A stretch of 64,000 bases of DNA, from NCBI RefSeq assembly GCF_025398175.1, contig NZ_CP099734.1, forward strand, positions 62,001 to 126,000, written 5' to 3'. This DNA comes from Photobacterium sp. TY1-4. GTDB lineage: Bacteria; Pseudomonadota; Gammaproteobacteria; Enterobacterales; Vibrionaceae. A program made the position numbers and the translations under genes. The notes beneath the pieces are model-generated. The model was not told the origin of the DNA and ran no database searches. It worked only from the letters and a program-made list of their open reading frames with translations. Shown piece by piece: positions 1-8,478 of the stretch. Numbering within the stretch: position 1 is the stretch's first letter; each line of letters opens with the position of its first letter.

Positions 1-670
1 TGATTTCGTAGGTCACTTCTCCAATGGGTGGATTGTAGTTCGGATCATGCGCCCTGCGGGCGTCGAGTGCACAGACTCTGCCCTGGCCGTCTTTCTTCTT
101 AATGATAATGTTGGCGAGGCGCACATGAAGTGGCGCGTAGATCACTTCATTTGACCTGAAATTCTGCTCAATATAGCGCTGGCTTTGATTTAAGTGGGTA
201 ACTGCCTCTTCAACCGAGACGAGATCTAAAGCCAACTTGCCTGCGCTGTTGTCCAGAAAGCTGAGATCGAGGCCTTGTAGTTGCTGTTGGAATTCCGGGG
301 AGGATAATGCTTGACTCATTAATAGGATCTCTTCGCGGTTTTGTGGCGTTTCGTCAAGCGACAGCAATAGCCGCGTCATATTAATGCTGCGGCTGGGCTG
401 GGTTGTTGAGGCTGTGGGGGTGATCACTTCCCGGCCCGAGAGTGTGGTCAACAGGTAGCTGTTGTCATCTTTGCCGAGAAAAAAGCTGATGACGTCTCCC
501 GGATGATATTGAAAGGCCCCTTTTTGGGTGGTCCCGGATAGATCTGAGCTGGTTTTGTAATACAACCCGGTCACCGGTGCATCAATAAAGTAACCGGTCT
601 TGGGTTGTTGTGCCTGGGTGGTCAGGGGGATGAGGCTGAGGATCACAGCCATGACAAGAGAGTACTTCAT
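1..670 (-). CDS. Secreted protein of unknown function (3' end outside window)
   Basis: The frame starts at 670 and runs off the left edge, so only about 223 residues are visible. It opens with a typical Sec signal peptide (Lys near the start, a hydrophobic stretch, then TTQA-QQ as a likely cleavage site). The mature part begins GYFIDAPVTGLYYKTSS followed by a Gly/Thr-rich beta-type stretch (LSGTTQKGAFQYHPGDVISFFLG), a pattern I have seen in marine gamma-proteobacterial surface or periplasmic proteins. Its ATG overlaps the TGA stop of the upstream kinase gene (ATGA, 667-670), which suggests translational coupling and a shared operon. Function is unknown; it may be an export-side partner of the kinase, but that is inference. 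Confidence 0.8.
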   Translation of the reverse strand, partial: MKYSLVMAVILSLIPLTTQAQQPKTGYFIDAPVTGLYYKTSSDLSGTTQKGAFQYHPGDVISFFLGKDDNSYLLTTLSGREVITPTASTTQPSRSINMTRLLLSLDETPQNREEILLMSQALSSPEFQQQLQGLDLSFLDNSAGKLALDLVSVEEAVTHLNQSQRYIEQNFRSNEVIYAPLHVRLANIIIKKKDGQGRVCALDARRAHDPNYNPPIGEVTYEI

Positions 671-2043
671 TGGGTTACGCCTTCTGGATCACTTTGCGTC
701 TGACAACCGCCCTGAACAAACTGACAGCCGGGGCTAATGTTGTGCTTCTCCGGAATGGGGGTGATCATGGCCAGTAATATTTTTTGTTTGATGTGCTTCG
801 GGATCTCTGGGTTGGACAAAATCCTGCGCCGTGTGAGTTCAAGCATAGTGTTGACGCTGAGGTGTTTGGTCTCGGCCGCCTTGCTGTGAAACATCAAGCT
901 GGTCACTTCATACATCATCTCTTCTGCAATCATTTTTTCCTGTGCCAGCTGGCGATTTTTGCTGATTAAAGTGCTGGTGAAGAAAATCCCGGCCAGGATC
1001 AGCAAGGTCAGTAAAAAGGTTGGTACGGGCCTGCGTTGGATCAGTCTTTGAACGCTGTAAAGGGGCGCATGTAGCTTGAGTGAAATCGGACGGTACGCCA
1101 GCACATGCTCAATATCATGCCGTAGTTCACTGACGCTGGAGTAACGCTGTGCTGCTTCGGGCTCCGTCGCTTTACGACCTATTAAATGAATGTCGGAGTG
1201 ACTGCGCTCTTGAGGAAACATCCATAGGAGGATTTTCCCCAGCGAATAAAGATCACTTTGTTGCGTGAGGAAGGCGCCGGCTTTTTGTTCAGGGCTGGCG
1301 TACTTTTCGCTGTAAGCAATGCATGGATGATCAGCGCTGGCCGGCGTGCCACTGACTTTTTGCGTGAGGTTAAAGTCGAGTAATTTCGGATTCTGTTCGC
1401 GGTCGATCAGGATATTGTCCGGCGTCAGATCGGCATGCAGTACCTGATTTTGGTGAGCGTGTTCAATGGCCTGGCAAATTTTGCTCAAAAGTTGCAGTTT
1501 ACTGGTTGGTGTCAGATGCGTGTCTTGCAGATACTGGTTCAGCGTCCTGCCTTCAATCTGCTCCATCACAATATAAACCGAGTCCTGATGGATGCCGCCA
1601 TCAAAAATTTTCGCGATATAGGGATGACTTAACCGTGCCAGCAATTGGGCTTCTTCGAACAGTGCCCGTTTTCCCAGAACCCGGCTCAGGCTGGGCTGAA
1701 TGAATTTGATCGCCAGGTCTTGCTCAAACGTTTCATCGGCCCGTCGAGCGGCGTAGACAATGGCGATACCGCCACGGCCAAGCTCATGACGAAGCTGATA
1801 TTTGTCGATTGACTGGTTGCTGAAATCCAGTTCATCTTCAGTGGCTTGTCGGGCATGGAAGGTCAGCAAATCGGTAAACGGGTCGGCGGCTTCACTGTTC
1901 AATAATGCCGAGACCTCGTGAAACAGCCCGGGCTGTTGTCCTTGTATTTGCGCGAGCAGCTGTTGTTGTTCATTGTGCTCCAGATCCAGGAGGTGATAAA
2001 ACAACTCGGTGGCGTGGTGCCCTGTCTGGAAGTGAGATGTCAT
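667..2043 (-). CDS. Membrane-anchored Ser/Thr protein kinase, atypical catalytic motifs
   Basis: A 458-residue protein with an N-terminal helical region (about 1-80), a Hanks-type kinase domain (about 81-330) and one transmembrane helix near 343-363 (PTFLLTLLILAGIFF), then a short C-terminal tail. Visible kinase signatures are the glycine-rich loop GRGGIAIVYAA, the ATP-anchoring lysine in LAIKF, and a YASPEQ motif equivalent to APE. The catalytic loop reads HADLTPDNIL rather than HRDLKxxN, and the metal-binding motif is DFN rather than DFG. The Asp and Asn needed for chemistry and metal binding are present, but the loop lysine is Thr. It may be weakly active or a scaffold. It overlaps the downstream secreted-protein gene by four bases. 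Confidence 0.85.
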   Translation of the reverse strand: MTSHFQTGHHATELFYHLLDLEHNEQQQLLAQIQGQQPGLFHEVSALLNSEAADPFTDLLTFHARQATEDELDFSNQSIDKYQLRHELGRGGIAIVYAARRADETFEQDLAIKFIQPSLSRVLGKRALFEEAQLLARLSHPYIAKIFDGGIHQDSVYIVMEQIEGRTLNQYLQDTHLTPTSKLQLLSKICQAIEHAHQNQVLHADLTPDNILIDREQNPKLLDFNLTQKVSGTPASADHPCIAYSEKYASPEQKAGAFLTQQSDLYSLGKILLWMFPQERSHSDIHLIGRKATEPEAAQRYSSVSELRHDIEHVLAYRPISLKLHAPLYSVQRLIQRRPVPTFLLTLLILAGIFFTSTLISKNRQLAQEKMIAEEMMYEVTSLMFHSKAAETKHLSVNTMLELTRRRILSNPEIPKHIKQKILLAMITPIPEKHNISPGCQFVQGGCQTQSDPEGVTQ

Positions 2044-2456
2044 GATGATGATCTAATCAGCTGCGTTTTATCCGGGGGGATGGTTGATGTTGGCTTGTAA
2101 CTGAACAGACAATGTGTTCGAAAGATGAATGTCATCCCCATTGATGGTGAGGCCGCAATGGTATGCGCCGCGGGTCGTCAAAATACAATTGGTCTATCTA
2201 TCCGTTCAATGTTGATAGACCCGTTTATAGTATCGGATGCATATTTACAGGAAGGCGTATTTTTGATCAATGTCTCATTTTTGTGTCTGTGATACCGGGC
2301 AAATTATTTTATAAATCAACACAAGCAAATGTCCTGCGCAGGGTGTTTTTAGGGAGATGCATAACTGACCGAGGATGACTCGCACTCACCCGGTGGCCGG
2401 AAAACAAAAAGCCAGCTGCAGGCAGCTGGCTTTAACGGGACAAAGGTTGGATGACC
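2044..2456. other. Intergenic region upstream of the kinase gene
   Basis: About 410 bases with no convincing gene. It should hold the promoter of the leftward kinase operon and carries the terminator of the yjiH-like gene at its right end (2408-2433). The middle is AT-richer than its neighbours. A possible 71-codon rightward frame at 2163-2378 lacks a ribosome binding site and any recognisable similarity, so I do not call it. Confidence 0.6.
2408..2433 (-). terminator. Rho-independent terminator of the yjiH-like gene
   Basis: A perfect 12-bp stem (AAAGCCAGCTGC and its complement) with a very short 2-base apex sits just after the leftward gene. Read on the minus strand it is followed by a T-rich run (TTTTTGTTTT). 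Confidence 0.85.
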
Positions 2457-3824
2457 TTAGAAGATCAGGTGACCCATCAGCGCGATGACTGGCAGGGTGA
2501 TCAGGGTCCGCAGGATGAAGATCAGGAACAGCTCCCATGGTTTGACCGGGATTTTACTGCCGATCAGCAGGGCGCCGATTTCTGACATATAAATCAGCTG
2601 CGTGACCGACATCGCTGCAATCACGAAGCGGGTCAGGTCGCTCTCGATGCCCGAGGCCAGAATTGATGGCAGGAACATATCGGCAAAACCGACCACAATG
2701 GTTTCAGAGGCGGCGGCCGCTTCCGGGATCTGCAGCAGTTCCAGGAACGGGATGAATGGCTTGCCCAGGATGCTGAACACCGGGGTGTTTTCCGCAATCA
2801 CCAGAGCCACGGTCCCGATGGCCATCACCACCGGCAGGACGCCAAACACCATATCGACTGCGTTGTGCACGCCTTCTTTGAGCACTTTGCGCAGGCTGGT
2901 GACTTCGCTGGCTTTTTCCAGCGCTTGCTCCAGGCCAAAACCAATCACGCTCTTGCCGGCCGGCACGGCTTCTAAATCTTCAGTTGGAGCGGTGTCATCA
3001 ATAAAGCGATCTTTTTTCCATGACAGCGGCGGCAGGCGTGGCACGATCACAGCAGCGACGAAACCGGCCAGACAGACCGTCAGGTAGAAAGGCACAAACA
3101 TGTGCTCCAGGTTGACCTGGGCGATCACCACCAGGCTGAAGGTGATCGACACTGCAGTGAAGGTCGTGCCGATCACGGCTGCTTCACGTTCTGTATAAAT
3201 CTTGCTTTCGTACTGTTTGCTGGTCATCAGCACACCGACACTGCCATCGCCCAGCCAGGAGGCGATACAGTTGACCGCCGAGCGACCCGGCAGGTTAAAC
3301 AGTGGACGCATGATGCGGGTAAACAGCGCACCGACAAACTCCAGCAGGCCGAAATTCAGCAGCAGCGGCAGCAGCAGGCCGGCAAAAATAAACACGGACA
3401 GCAGCACGGGCAGCAGATCATTGAGTACCAGGCCACCGGTTGCGCCATCGTGGATCATCGCCGGGCCGACCTTGAAATAAGTCATCAGCACGAACAGTGC
3501 GCCAAGTTGCTGGACCACAAACCAAGGCAGGCTCGGATTGAACAGGCCGCTGAGGAGCCGGCTATTGAGAATGGCACGTGGCTTGAAGGTTTTGGTAAAA
3601 AGGGTCGCCACAGCTGCCAGGGTGATCACGAAGGTGACCATGGTGGTCAGCATGCCGTCCAAGAGCGTCTGGACGGATTTGGCCAGGACCGCAATCGGGA
3701 TGGTGAGCGCATCCTGGTATTGGATGGGCGCCATAAATAAAAATACCCCCAAGAAAGAGGGAATAAAGAACATCAGCCAGTTTGCTTTGCGTGAGGGTGA
3801 TGTTGTGAGTGCCTGTTCCTGCAT
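2457..3824 (-). CDS. YjiH family membrane protein (nucleoside-recognition GATE domain)
   Basis: A 455-residue polytopic inner-membrane protein with about ten hydrophobic segments. It resembles the YjiH/nucleoside-recognition (GATE) family, whose members are putative transporters of uncertain substrate. Supporting stretches are the conserved glycine and serine-rich loops (GRSAVNCIASWLGDGSVGVLM near the middle, and SETIVVGFADMFLPSILASG in the C-terminal half). A cytoplasmic linker around residues 275-290 is acidic. It stands alone, has its own terminator, and is not in an obvious operon. The substrate cannot be read from sequence. Confidence 0.8.
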   Translation of the reverse strand: MQEQALTTSPSRKANWLMFFIPSFLGVFLFMAPIQYQDALTIPIAVLAKSVQTLLDGMLTTMVTFVITLAAVATLFTKTFKPRAILNSRLLSGLFNPSLPWFVVQQLGALFVLMTYFKVGPAMIHDGATGGLVLNDLLPVLLSVFIFAGLLLPLLLNFGLLEFVGALFTRIMRPLFNLPGRSAVNCIASWLGDGSVGVLMTSKQYESKIYTEREAAVIGTTFTAVSITFSLVVIAQVNLEHMFVPFYLTVCLAGFVAAVIVPRLPPLSWKKDRFIDDTAPTEDLEAVPAGKSVIGFGLEQALEKASEVTSLRKVLKEGVHNAVDMVFGVLPVVMAIGTVALVIAENTPVFSILGKPFIPFLELLQIPEAAAASETIVVGFADMFLPSILASGIESDLTRFVIAAMSVTQLIYMSEIGALLIGSKIPVKPWELFLIFILRTLITLPVIALMGHLIF

Positions 3825-4402
3825 ATTCGACCTTTAACGTACTGTTTTCGTTCAGAGTGATGGCTATTGTTATTATTGGTGGAATAAATATTCACTGATT
3901 TTCCATAATCACGTAGTGAAAGATTACATTTTTTAGCTATGAAATGGAATACTTTGCGGTGTTTTCTGTGTTTCTATTCACTTTATGCTAAATTTGACTG
4001 TAATCACACCGCGCTAATGTTGACCTTTTGATAACAAATGATCAACAAGAAATTTAAGTCTGAATCCAACCGCGATCATAGTTTTGATAACTTTGTTGTT
4101 ATTTTCACGATTGCTGAGGTTTCGTTACGGTCGGTTGCGGGTGAATGAGTTGTCGCTGGAAATGGGCGAAATATGCTCATTTTTGCATTCGCACCGCCAG
4201 TTTTAGCGTCGGATCTGTGCAATCGGTTGTTGATGATGAGCGGGGATCGCCAGGGGATGGCTTGGGTGAGCATGCACCCGCCCTGGGGTGGCTGGGCGCA
4301 TCACACGGTGCAGCGAGGCGGATGGCAGTGCAATCGGCGATGTCACCCGGCATATTCATCATCTCTGCCGGGCTGCGCGCCATGGCCGGTTCTCGGGCAA
4401 GG
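3825..4402. other. Intergenic region between the chemoreceptor and yjiH-like genes
   Basis: About 580 bases. The right-of-yjiH half (3840-4080) is AT-rich and probably contains the leftward yjiH promoter; an 18-base imperfect inverted repeat near 4027-4044 (TTGATaacaaatgATCAA) could be a regulator site. The other half (4100-4402) lies downstream of the chemoreceptor and is GC-richer. It has open frames on both strands, but none with a ribosome binding site or recognisable protein. No strong terminator for the chemoreceptor was seen. Confidence 0.5.
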
Positions 4403-5635
4403 TTATGCGCGCTCGGCCCGGATGATATTCCGGCGCTGGGTGGAGTGCTCTGCGTCCGTGACGGTAAAGTTGTTGGTCAGGGAGTGCAGCTTATCACCCA
4501 GTTTGGTGATGTCGTTGCTCAAGATGGCGCAGAGCTCAATCACACGACGGGTTTCTTCAAAACTGCTGTCCATTTGCTGGAAATTGTCTGAGACGCCGGA
4601 CAGGACCCCGAGCTGTTCATGAATGGCATGGTCAATCTGGCTGACATGCGCTTCAATTGTATGCATCGCCGTTTCTATGTCAGCCCAGTTTGATTCGGTC
4701 TGGGTGACTTTGGCGGTGCAGTCTTCAGTCGACACCAGGCCTTTTTCCATGATCAGCGACAGGTGGGAGGTACTGCTACTGATGTTGTTGACCATATTGG
4801 TGACATCGTCGGTCGACTCCCGGGTCCGGGCGGCCAGGCCGCGGACTTCATCCGCCACCACAGCAAATCCCCGACCCATTTCTCCGGCCCGGGCGGCCTC
4901 AATTGAGGTATTCAGGGCCAGCAGGTTGGTTTGCTCGGCAATGCTGCTGATCACATCAACAATCCGGACAATTTCCTTGGCATCATTTTTCAGCTGGACC
5001 ACGGCGCTGGAAACATCGCCAATTTCCTGCTTGAGCTCCTGCATTTTCGCGACGGTGGTACTGACGGCTTTGCGGCCGTTGCTGACTTCGTTGGTGGCAT
5101 TCTCGGCGGCGGCTTTGATGTTGCTCAGCTCGCTCTCAACCGTGCGGCTGGCGGCCAGCGACTGGGTCAGTTCATCTTTCGCGCCCAGCGGAGCCGGATT
5201 TCGGGCAATCAAGGCCGACTGAAATGACTGCGCTCGGTCCGATAAACCGGAAAGCATCTGGCTGACGTCGGCGGTGCTGCCCGGGTTCAGAGCGGTAAAC
5301 TGGCGGGAAAACTGGTTTTGGTAGTAATCCGTCAGCGCCGGATCGGCGGTTTGGGTGAGGGGCCGTTGAAAGAAGGCCTGATTAAATGCCTGCATGGCCT
5401 CGATATACATCAGGTTGTCTGACGTGGTGTTGATTTGACCGTAAGCCGTCGAAAAATAGTTCTCAACCTGCATCGCAGCCTGATTTCGGCTGGCGACCAG
5501 CTGGTTTTGTGCGTTGACCAGCAAGAGCTGCCGCGCTTCGTTGAGAGTCAGTGAGCCGAGGATCAGGCTACTGACGATGACAAAGGTAATAGCCAGGGCT
5601 GTGGTACTGAACAGCAGTTTTGATTGTAGCTTCAT
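4403..5635 (-). CDS. Methyl-accepting chemotaxis protein with internal deletion (no second TM, no HAMP)
   Basis: Start chosen at 5635 because GGATCGAG precedes that ATG; an alternative lies at 5647. The 410-residue product has one transmembrane helix at about 8-30, roughly 125 residues of the start of a sensor domain, and then from about residue 160 a cytoplasmic signalling domain containing the conserved hairpin tip region ([31 protein letters not shown]). Typical receptors of this kind are 600 residues or more, with a full periplasmic sensor, a second membrane helix and HAMP before the signalling domain. Here the frame passes directly from [13 protein letters not shown] into the signalling coil near base 5170. 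As written, the predicted topology would leave the signalling part on the wrong side of the membrane, so it may be non-functional or differently inserted. Confidence 0.85.
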   Translation of the reverse strand: MKLQSKLLFSTTALAITFVIVSSLILGSLTLNEARQLLLVNAQNQLVASRNQAAMQVENYFSTAYGQINTTSDNLMYIEAMQAFNQAFFQRPLTQTADPALTDYYQNQFSRQFTALNPGSTADVSQMLSGLSDRAQSFQSALIARNPAPLGAKDELTQSLAASRTVESELSNIKAAAENATNEVSNGRKAVSTTVAKMQELKQEIGDVSSAVVQLKNDAKEIVRIVDVISSIAEQTNLLALNTSIEAARAGEMGRGFAVVADEVRGLAARTRESTDDVTNMVNNISSSTSHLSLIMEKGLVSTEDCTAKVTQTESNWADIETAMHTIEAHVSQIDHAIHEQLGVLSGVSDNFQQMDSSFEETRRVIELCAILSNDITKLGDKLHSLTNNFTVTDAEHSTQRRNIIRAERA

Positions 5636-5823
5636 CACTCGATCCATGAATGTAGAAAAAATGCGTTGATCCTAGACTAGCATACAGGCGCATATGTGCT
5701 GTTGTGAGTGGGTTAATCGGGATGTTTGCGGATAAGGCTATCGCAGAACACGGTCCGCCAAAAGGAAGCGAGCGCAGATGATTTACGAGTGACTTGCAAG
5801 GGGATAGCGTGGTTGGGGAAAGT

Positions 5824-5850
5824 ACAGGGCGCAATGATCGCGCGCCCTGT
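5824..5850 (-). terminator. Probable terminator of gorA
   Basis: A 9-bp perfect stem ACAGGGCGC / GCGCCCTGT with a 9-base loop lies 15 bases beyond the gorA stop. The following minus-strand sequence is only weakly T-rich, so termination strength is uncertain. Confidence 0.5.
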
Positions 5851-5865
5851 GTCGCTGTGATGCGC

Positions 5866-7221
5866 TTAGCGCATGGTCACAAACTCTTCCGAGCCCGTCG
5901 GGTGGATCGCCACCACGCTGTCGAAGTCCGCCTTGGTGGCGCCCATCTTCATTGCAACGCCGAAGCCCTGGATCATCTCATCCACGGTAAAGCCGATGCC
6001 GTGCAGGCCGACCACGGTTTCTTCCGGACCGGCACAAACCAGCTTCATCTTACATGGCTGACGGTTGCTGGTGACTGCGGTGTACATGGCGGTAAAGCCG
6101 GATTTGTACACTTTGACGTTGTCTTCGCCGTACTGGGCAATGGCTTCCGGCTCGGTCAGGCCGATGGTGCCGATTGGCGGGTGGCTGAAGACCACGGTCG
6201 GCACCAGCTTGTAATCCATCTTAGCGTTCGGCTTGTTGTTGAACAGGCGCTCAGACAGCTGGCGACCTGCTTTGACTGCGACCGGCGTCAGCTCGATCCC
6301 GCCTTCCATGATATCGCCGACACAGTAGATGCCCTCAACATTGGTTTGCTGGTACTCATCCACTTTGATGTAGCCGCGATCGTTGGTTTCCACCCCGGCT
6401 GCCGCCAGGTTGATTTTGTCCGTGGTCGGATTGCGGCCGATGGCCCAGATCAGCAGGTCTGTGTTGTGGGACTCACCGTTTTCAAAGTGCAGGGTGGTGG
6501 TGCCGTCGGCTTCTTTGACCACTTCTTTTGGCACGGAGTGGGTGTGCAGCGTCGGACCTTCGTTGTCCATCACTTCAACCAGCGTCTCAACGATCATCGG
6601 ATCAAAGCTGCGCAGCGGCGACTCTTTACGCACAAACAGGTGGGTTTCAGTGCCCAGGGCATGCAATACTCCGGCAATCTCAACTGCAATATAGCCAGCG
6701 CCGACAACCGCGGTGCGTTTTGGCTGCTCGTTCAGGGCAAAGAAGCCGTCGGAGTCGATCCCGTGCTCGGCACCCGGAATATTCGGGATGGTCGGCTCGC
6801 CGCCGACGGCGATCAGGATGTGATCGGCGCTGTAATGCTCGCCGTTCACTTCTACGGTTTTCTCATCAACAAAGCGGGCAAACCCGTTGATCACTTCAAT
6901 TTTGTTGTTGCCCAGCACGTTGTCGTAGGCGGTGTGGATCCGGCTGATGTAGGCTTCACGGCTTGCAACCAGCTTGCTCCAGTCGAATTGCTTCACTTCC
7001 ACATCAAAGCCGTAATCTTTGGCGTACAGGTGCATGGCTTCTGCAATCTGGGCGCCGTGCCACATGACTTTTTTCGGCACACAACCGACATTGACACAGG
7101 TACCGCCCAGAGCTTTGGCTTCAATCAGCGCGACTTTGGCGCCATACATTGCCGCCCGGTTTGCCGATGCAATCCCGCCGCTACCACCACCGATACAAAT
7201 GTAATCAAAATGCTTCGCCAT
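5866..7221 (-). CDS. gorA: Glutathione-disulfide reductase
   Basis: The 451-residue cytoplasmic flavoprotein reduces oxidised glutathione using NADPH. The N-terminus carries the FAD Rossmann motif ([16 protein letters not shown]) followed by the redox-active disulfide [13 protein letters not shown]. An NADPH-binding motif ([15 protein letters not shown]) lies near residue 172, and the second FAD motif (IYCVGDI) near 300. The C-terminal dimer segment ends [12 protein letters not shown], with the His that acts as the proton relay partner at the neighbouring subunit's active site. Length matches E. coli GorA (450). It is a single gene whose neighbour rlmJ/prlC arrangement is also typical in Vibrionaceae and enterics. 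Confidence 0.97.
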   Translation of the reverse strand: MAKHFDYICIGGGSGGIASANRAAMYGAKVALIEAKALGGTCVNVGCVPKKVMWHGAQIAEAMHLYAKDYGFDVEVKQFDWSKLVASREAYISRIHTAYDNVLGNNKIEVINGFARFVDEKTVEVNGEHYSADHILIAVGGEPTIPNIPGAEHGIDSDGFFALNEQPKRTAVVGAGYIAVEIAGVLHALGTETHLFVRKESPLRSFDPMIVETLVEVMDNEGPTLHTHSVPKEVVKEADGTTTLHFENGESHNTDLLIWAIGRNPTTDKINLAAAGVETNDRGYIKVDEYQQTNVEGIYCVGDIMEGGIELTPVAVKAGRQLSERLFNNKPNAKMDYKLVPTVVFSHPPIGTIGLTEPEAIAQYGEDNVKVYKSGFTAMYTAVTSNRQPCKMKLVCAGPEETVVGLHGIGFTVDEMIQGFGVAMKMGATKADFDSVVAIHPTGSEEFVTMR

Positions 7222-7349
7222 GACTTTCTCCGCTTGGATAATTCGATATATTCGCCTGCGACAGGTTGAGCGCTGCAGGGGAAACTGGCCCTAGTGTAAT
7301 CAAGAAAGTTGAGAGTTACGAGTACCGGGCTGGAATAACTCATGGCCAG

Positions 7350-7372
7350 AAAAAAGCGGGCCGGAGCCCGCT
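7350..7372 (-). terminator. Terminator of rlmJ
   Basis: Stem AGCGGGC / GCCCGCT with a 4-base loop; on the minus strand it is followed by a run of T residues. It lies about 40 bases after the rlmJ stop. Confidence 0.85.
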
Positions 7373-7411
7373 GTTGTGGAAGGTTGGTCAGAGAGCGCGT
7401 CGGCCGCCGGG

Positions 7412-8251
7412 TTACTCCGGAACGATCCAGTCCACTTTATAGAAGCCGTGGGTCGGGGCGATGGCCTGTTGCAGCCACGGCAGGATGGCCTGCATCTGGC
7501 TTTCCAGCTTCCACGGCGGGTTAATCACGATCATGCCCGAGGCCGTCATGCCGCGCTCGGTCGTATCCGGCTCCACGCCCAGCTCGATTTGCAGAATTTT
7601 ACGGATCCCCAGGCCTTCCAGACCGGCAATCATCTGGTCGATATTCTCGCGGTACACCACCGGATACCAGATCGCGTAAGTGCCGGTCGCCCAGCGCTTG
7701 TAGCTTGCTTTGATCGCTTTCACCACGTCCATGTACTCGTGTTTGAGCTCATAGGGCGGGTCAATCAGCACTACCCCGCGGCGCTCTTTCGGCGGCAGGC
7801 TGCCCTTGAGGCGGGCAAAGGCATCTTCTTTATAGATTTTGACTTGGCGATCGCCGCGAAACTCCTGCAGCAGCAGGGGGAAATCAGTCGGATGCAGCTC
7901 GGTCAGCACCATGCGGTCCTGCTCGCGGAGCTGGGCGCGGGCAACACGGGGAGAGCCCGGGTAATAGCGCAGCGCATCGCCCTGGTTCAGTGTCTTGATC
8001 GCTTCAATGTAGCAGGCGATGTCGGCCGGCATATCGTCCCGCTGCCAGATCCGGGCAATGCCCTGCTTGAACTCGCCGGTTTTTTCGCTGCGCTCATCTT
8101 CCAGATCGTAGCGGCCCACACCGGAGTGGGTGTCGTGGTAGACAAAGGCTTTGTCCTTTTGCTTCAGGGCATCGAGGATCAGGCTCTGGACGATGTGTTT
8201 CACAACGTCGGCATGGTTGCCGGCATGGAAACTGTGGCGATAGCTCAACAT
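7412..8251 (-). CDS. rlmJ: 23S rRNA (adenine(2030)-N6)-methyltransferase
   Basis: The 279-residue protein matches RlmJ/YhiR, which methylates A2030 of 23S rRNA using S-adenosylmethionine. The N-terminus MLSYRHSFHAGNHADVVKH is the family hallmark. The catalytic motif appears as LIDPPYE around residue 164, an N6-adenine methyltransferase D/N-PP-Y/F signature. Size matches E. coli RlmJ (280). It is divergent from prlC, as in E. coli, with about 230 bases between the two starts. Confidence 0.96.
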   Translation of the reverse strand: MLSYRHSFHAGNHADVVKHIVQSLILDALKQKDKAFVYHDTHSGVGRYDLEDERSEKTGEFKQGIARIWQRDDMPADIACYIEAIKTLNQGDALRYYPGSPRVARAQLREQDRMVLTELHPTDFPLLLQEFRGDRQVKIYKEDAFARLKGSLPPKERRGVVLIDPPYELKHEYMDVVKAIKASYKRWATGTYAIWYPVVYRENIDQMIAGLEGLGIRKILQIELGVEPDTTERGMTASGMIVINPPWKLESQMQAILPWLQQAIAPTHGFYKVDWIVPE

Positions 8252-8478
8252 TGCAAGGCTCTCTACAGGTCAGGGTGGAATAGGGCGCCTATTATGGCGG
8301 AAACGCGGTGGGGCGCAATAGCGGCGGATCTCCGCAGCAGGGGCGATGCTTTTGCCGGGCAGGGGACGGATTCCGGGTTAGACTATAAGGATAAAGGTGG
8401 AATTACCGCCCTTAAGGGATTGAATTTATAAGTTTGAAGACACATCTTGTCAGGAACAGACAAATTAAGGATTAGCGC

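Noticed and set aside
2163..2378. A 71-codon frame upstream of the kinase gene
   Set aside because: It lacks a ribosome binding site and lies in presumed promoter sequence.
4145..4622. Overlapping open frames right of the yjiH-like promoter
   Set aside because: They run into the chemoreceptor gene on the other strand, lack start signals and resemble nothing known.
5794..7269. A 491-codon frame antisense to gorA
   Set aside because: Shadow of gorA with a repetitive His/Val/Gly composition and no recognisable protein.
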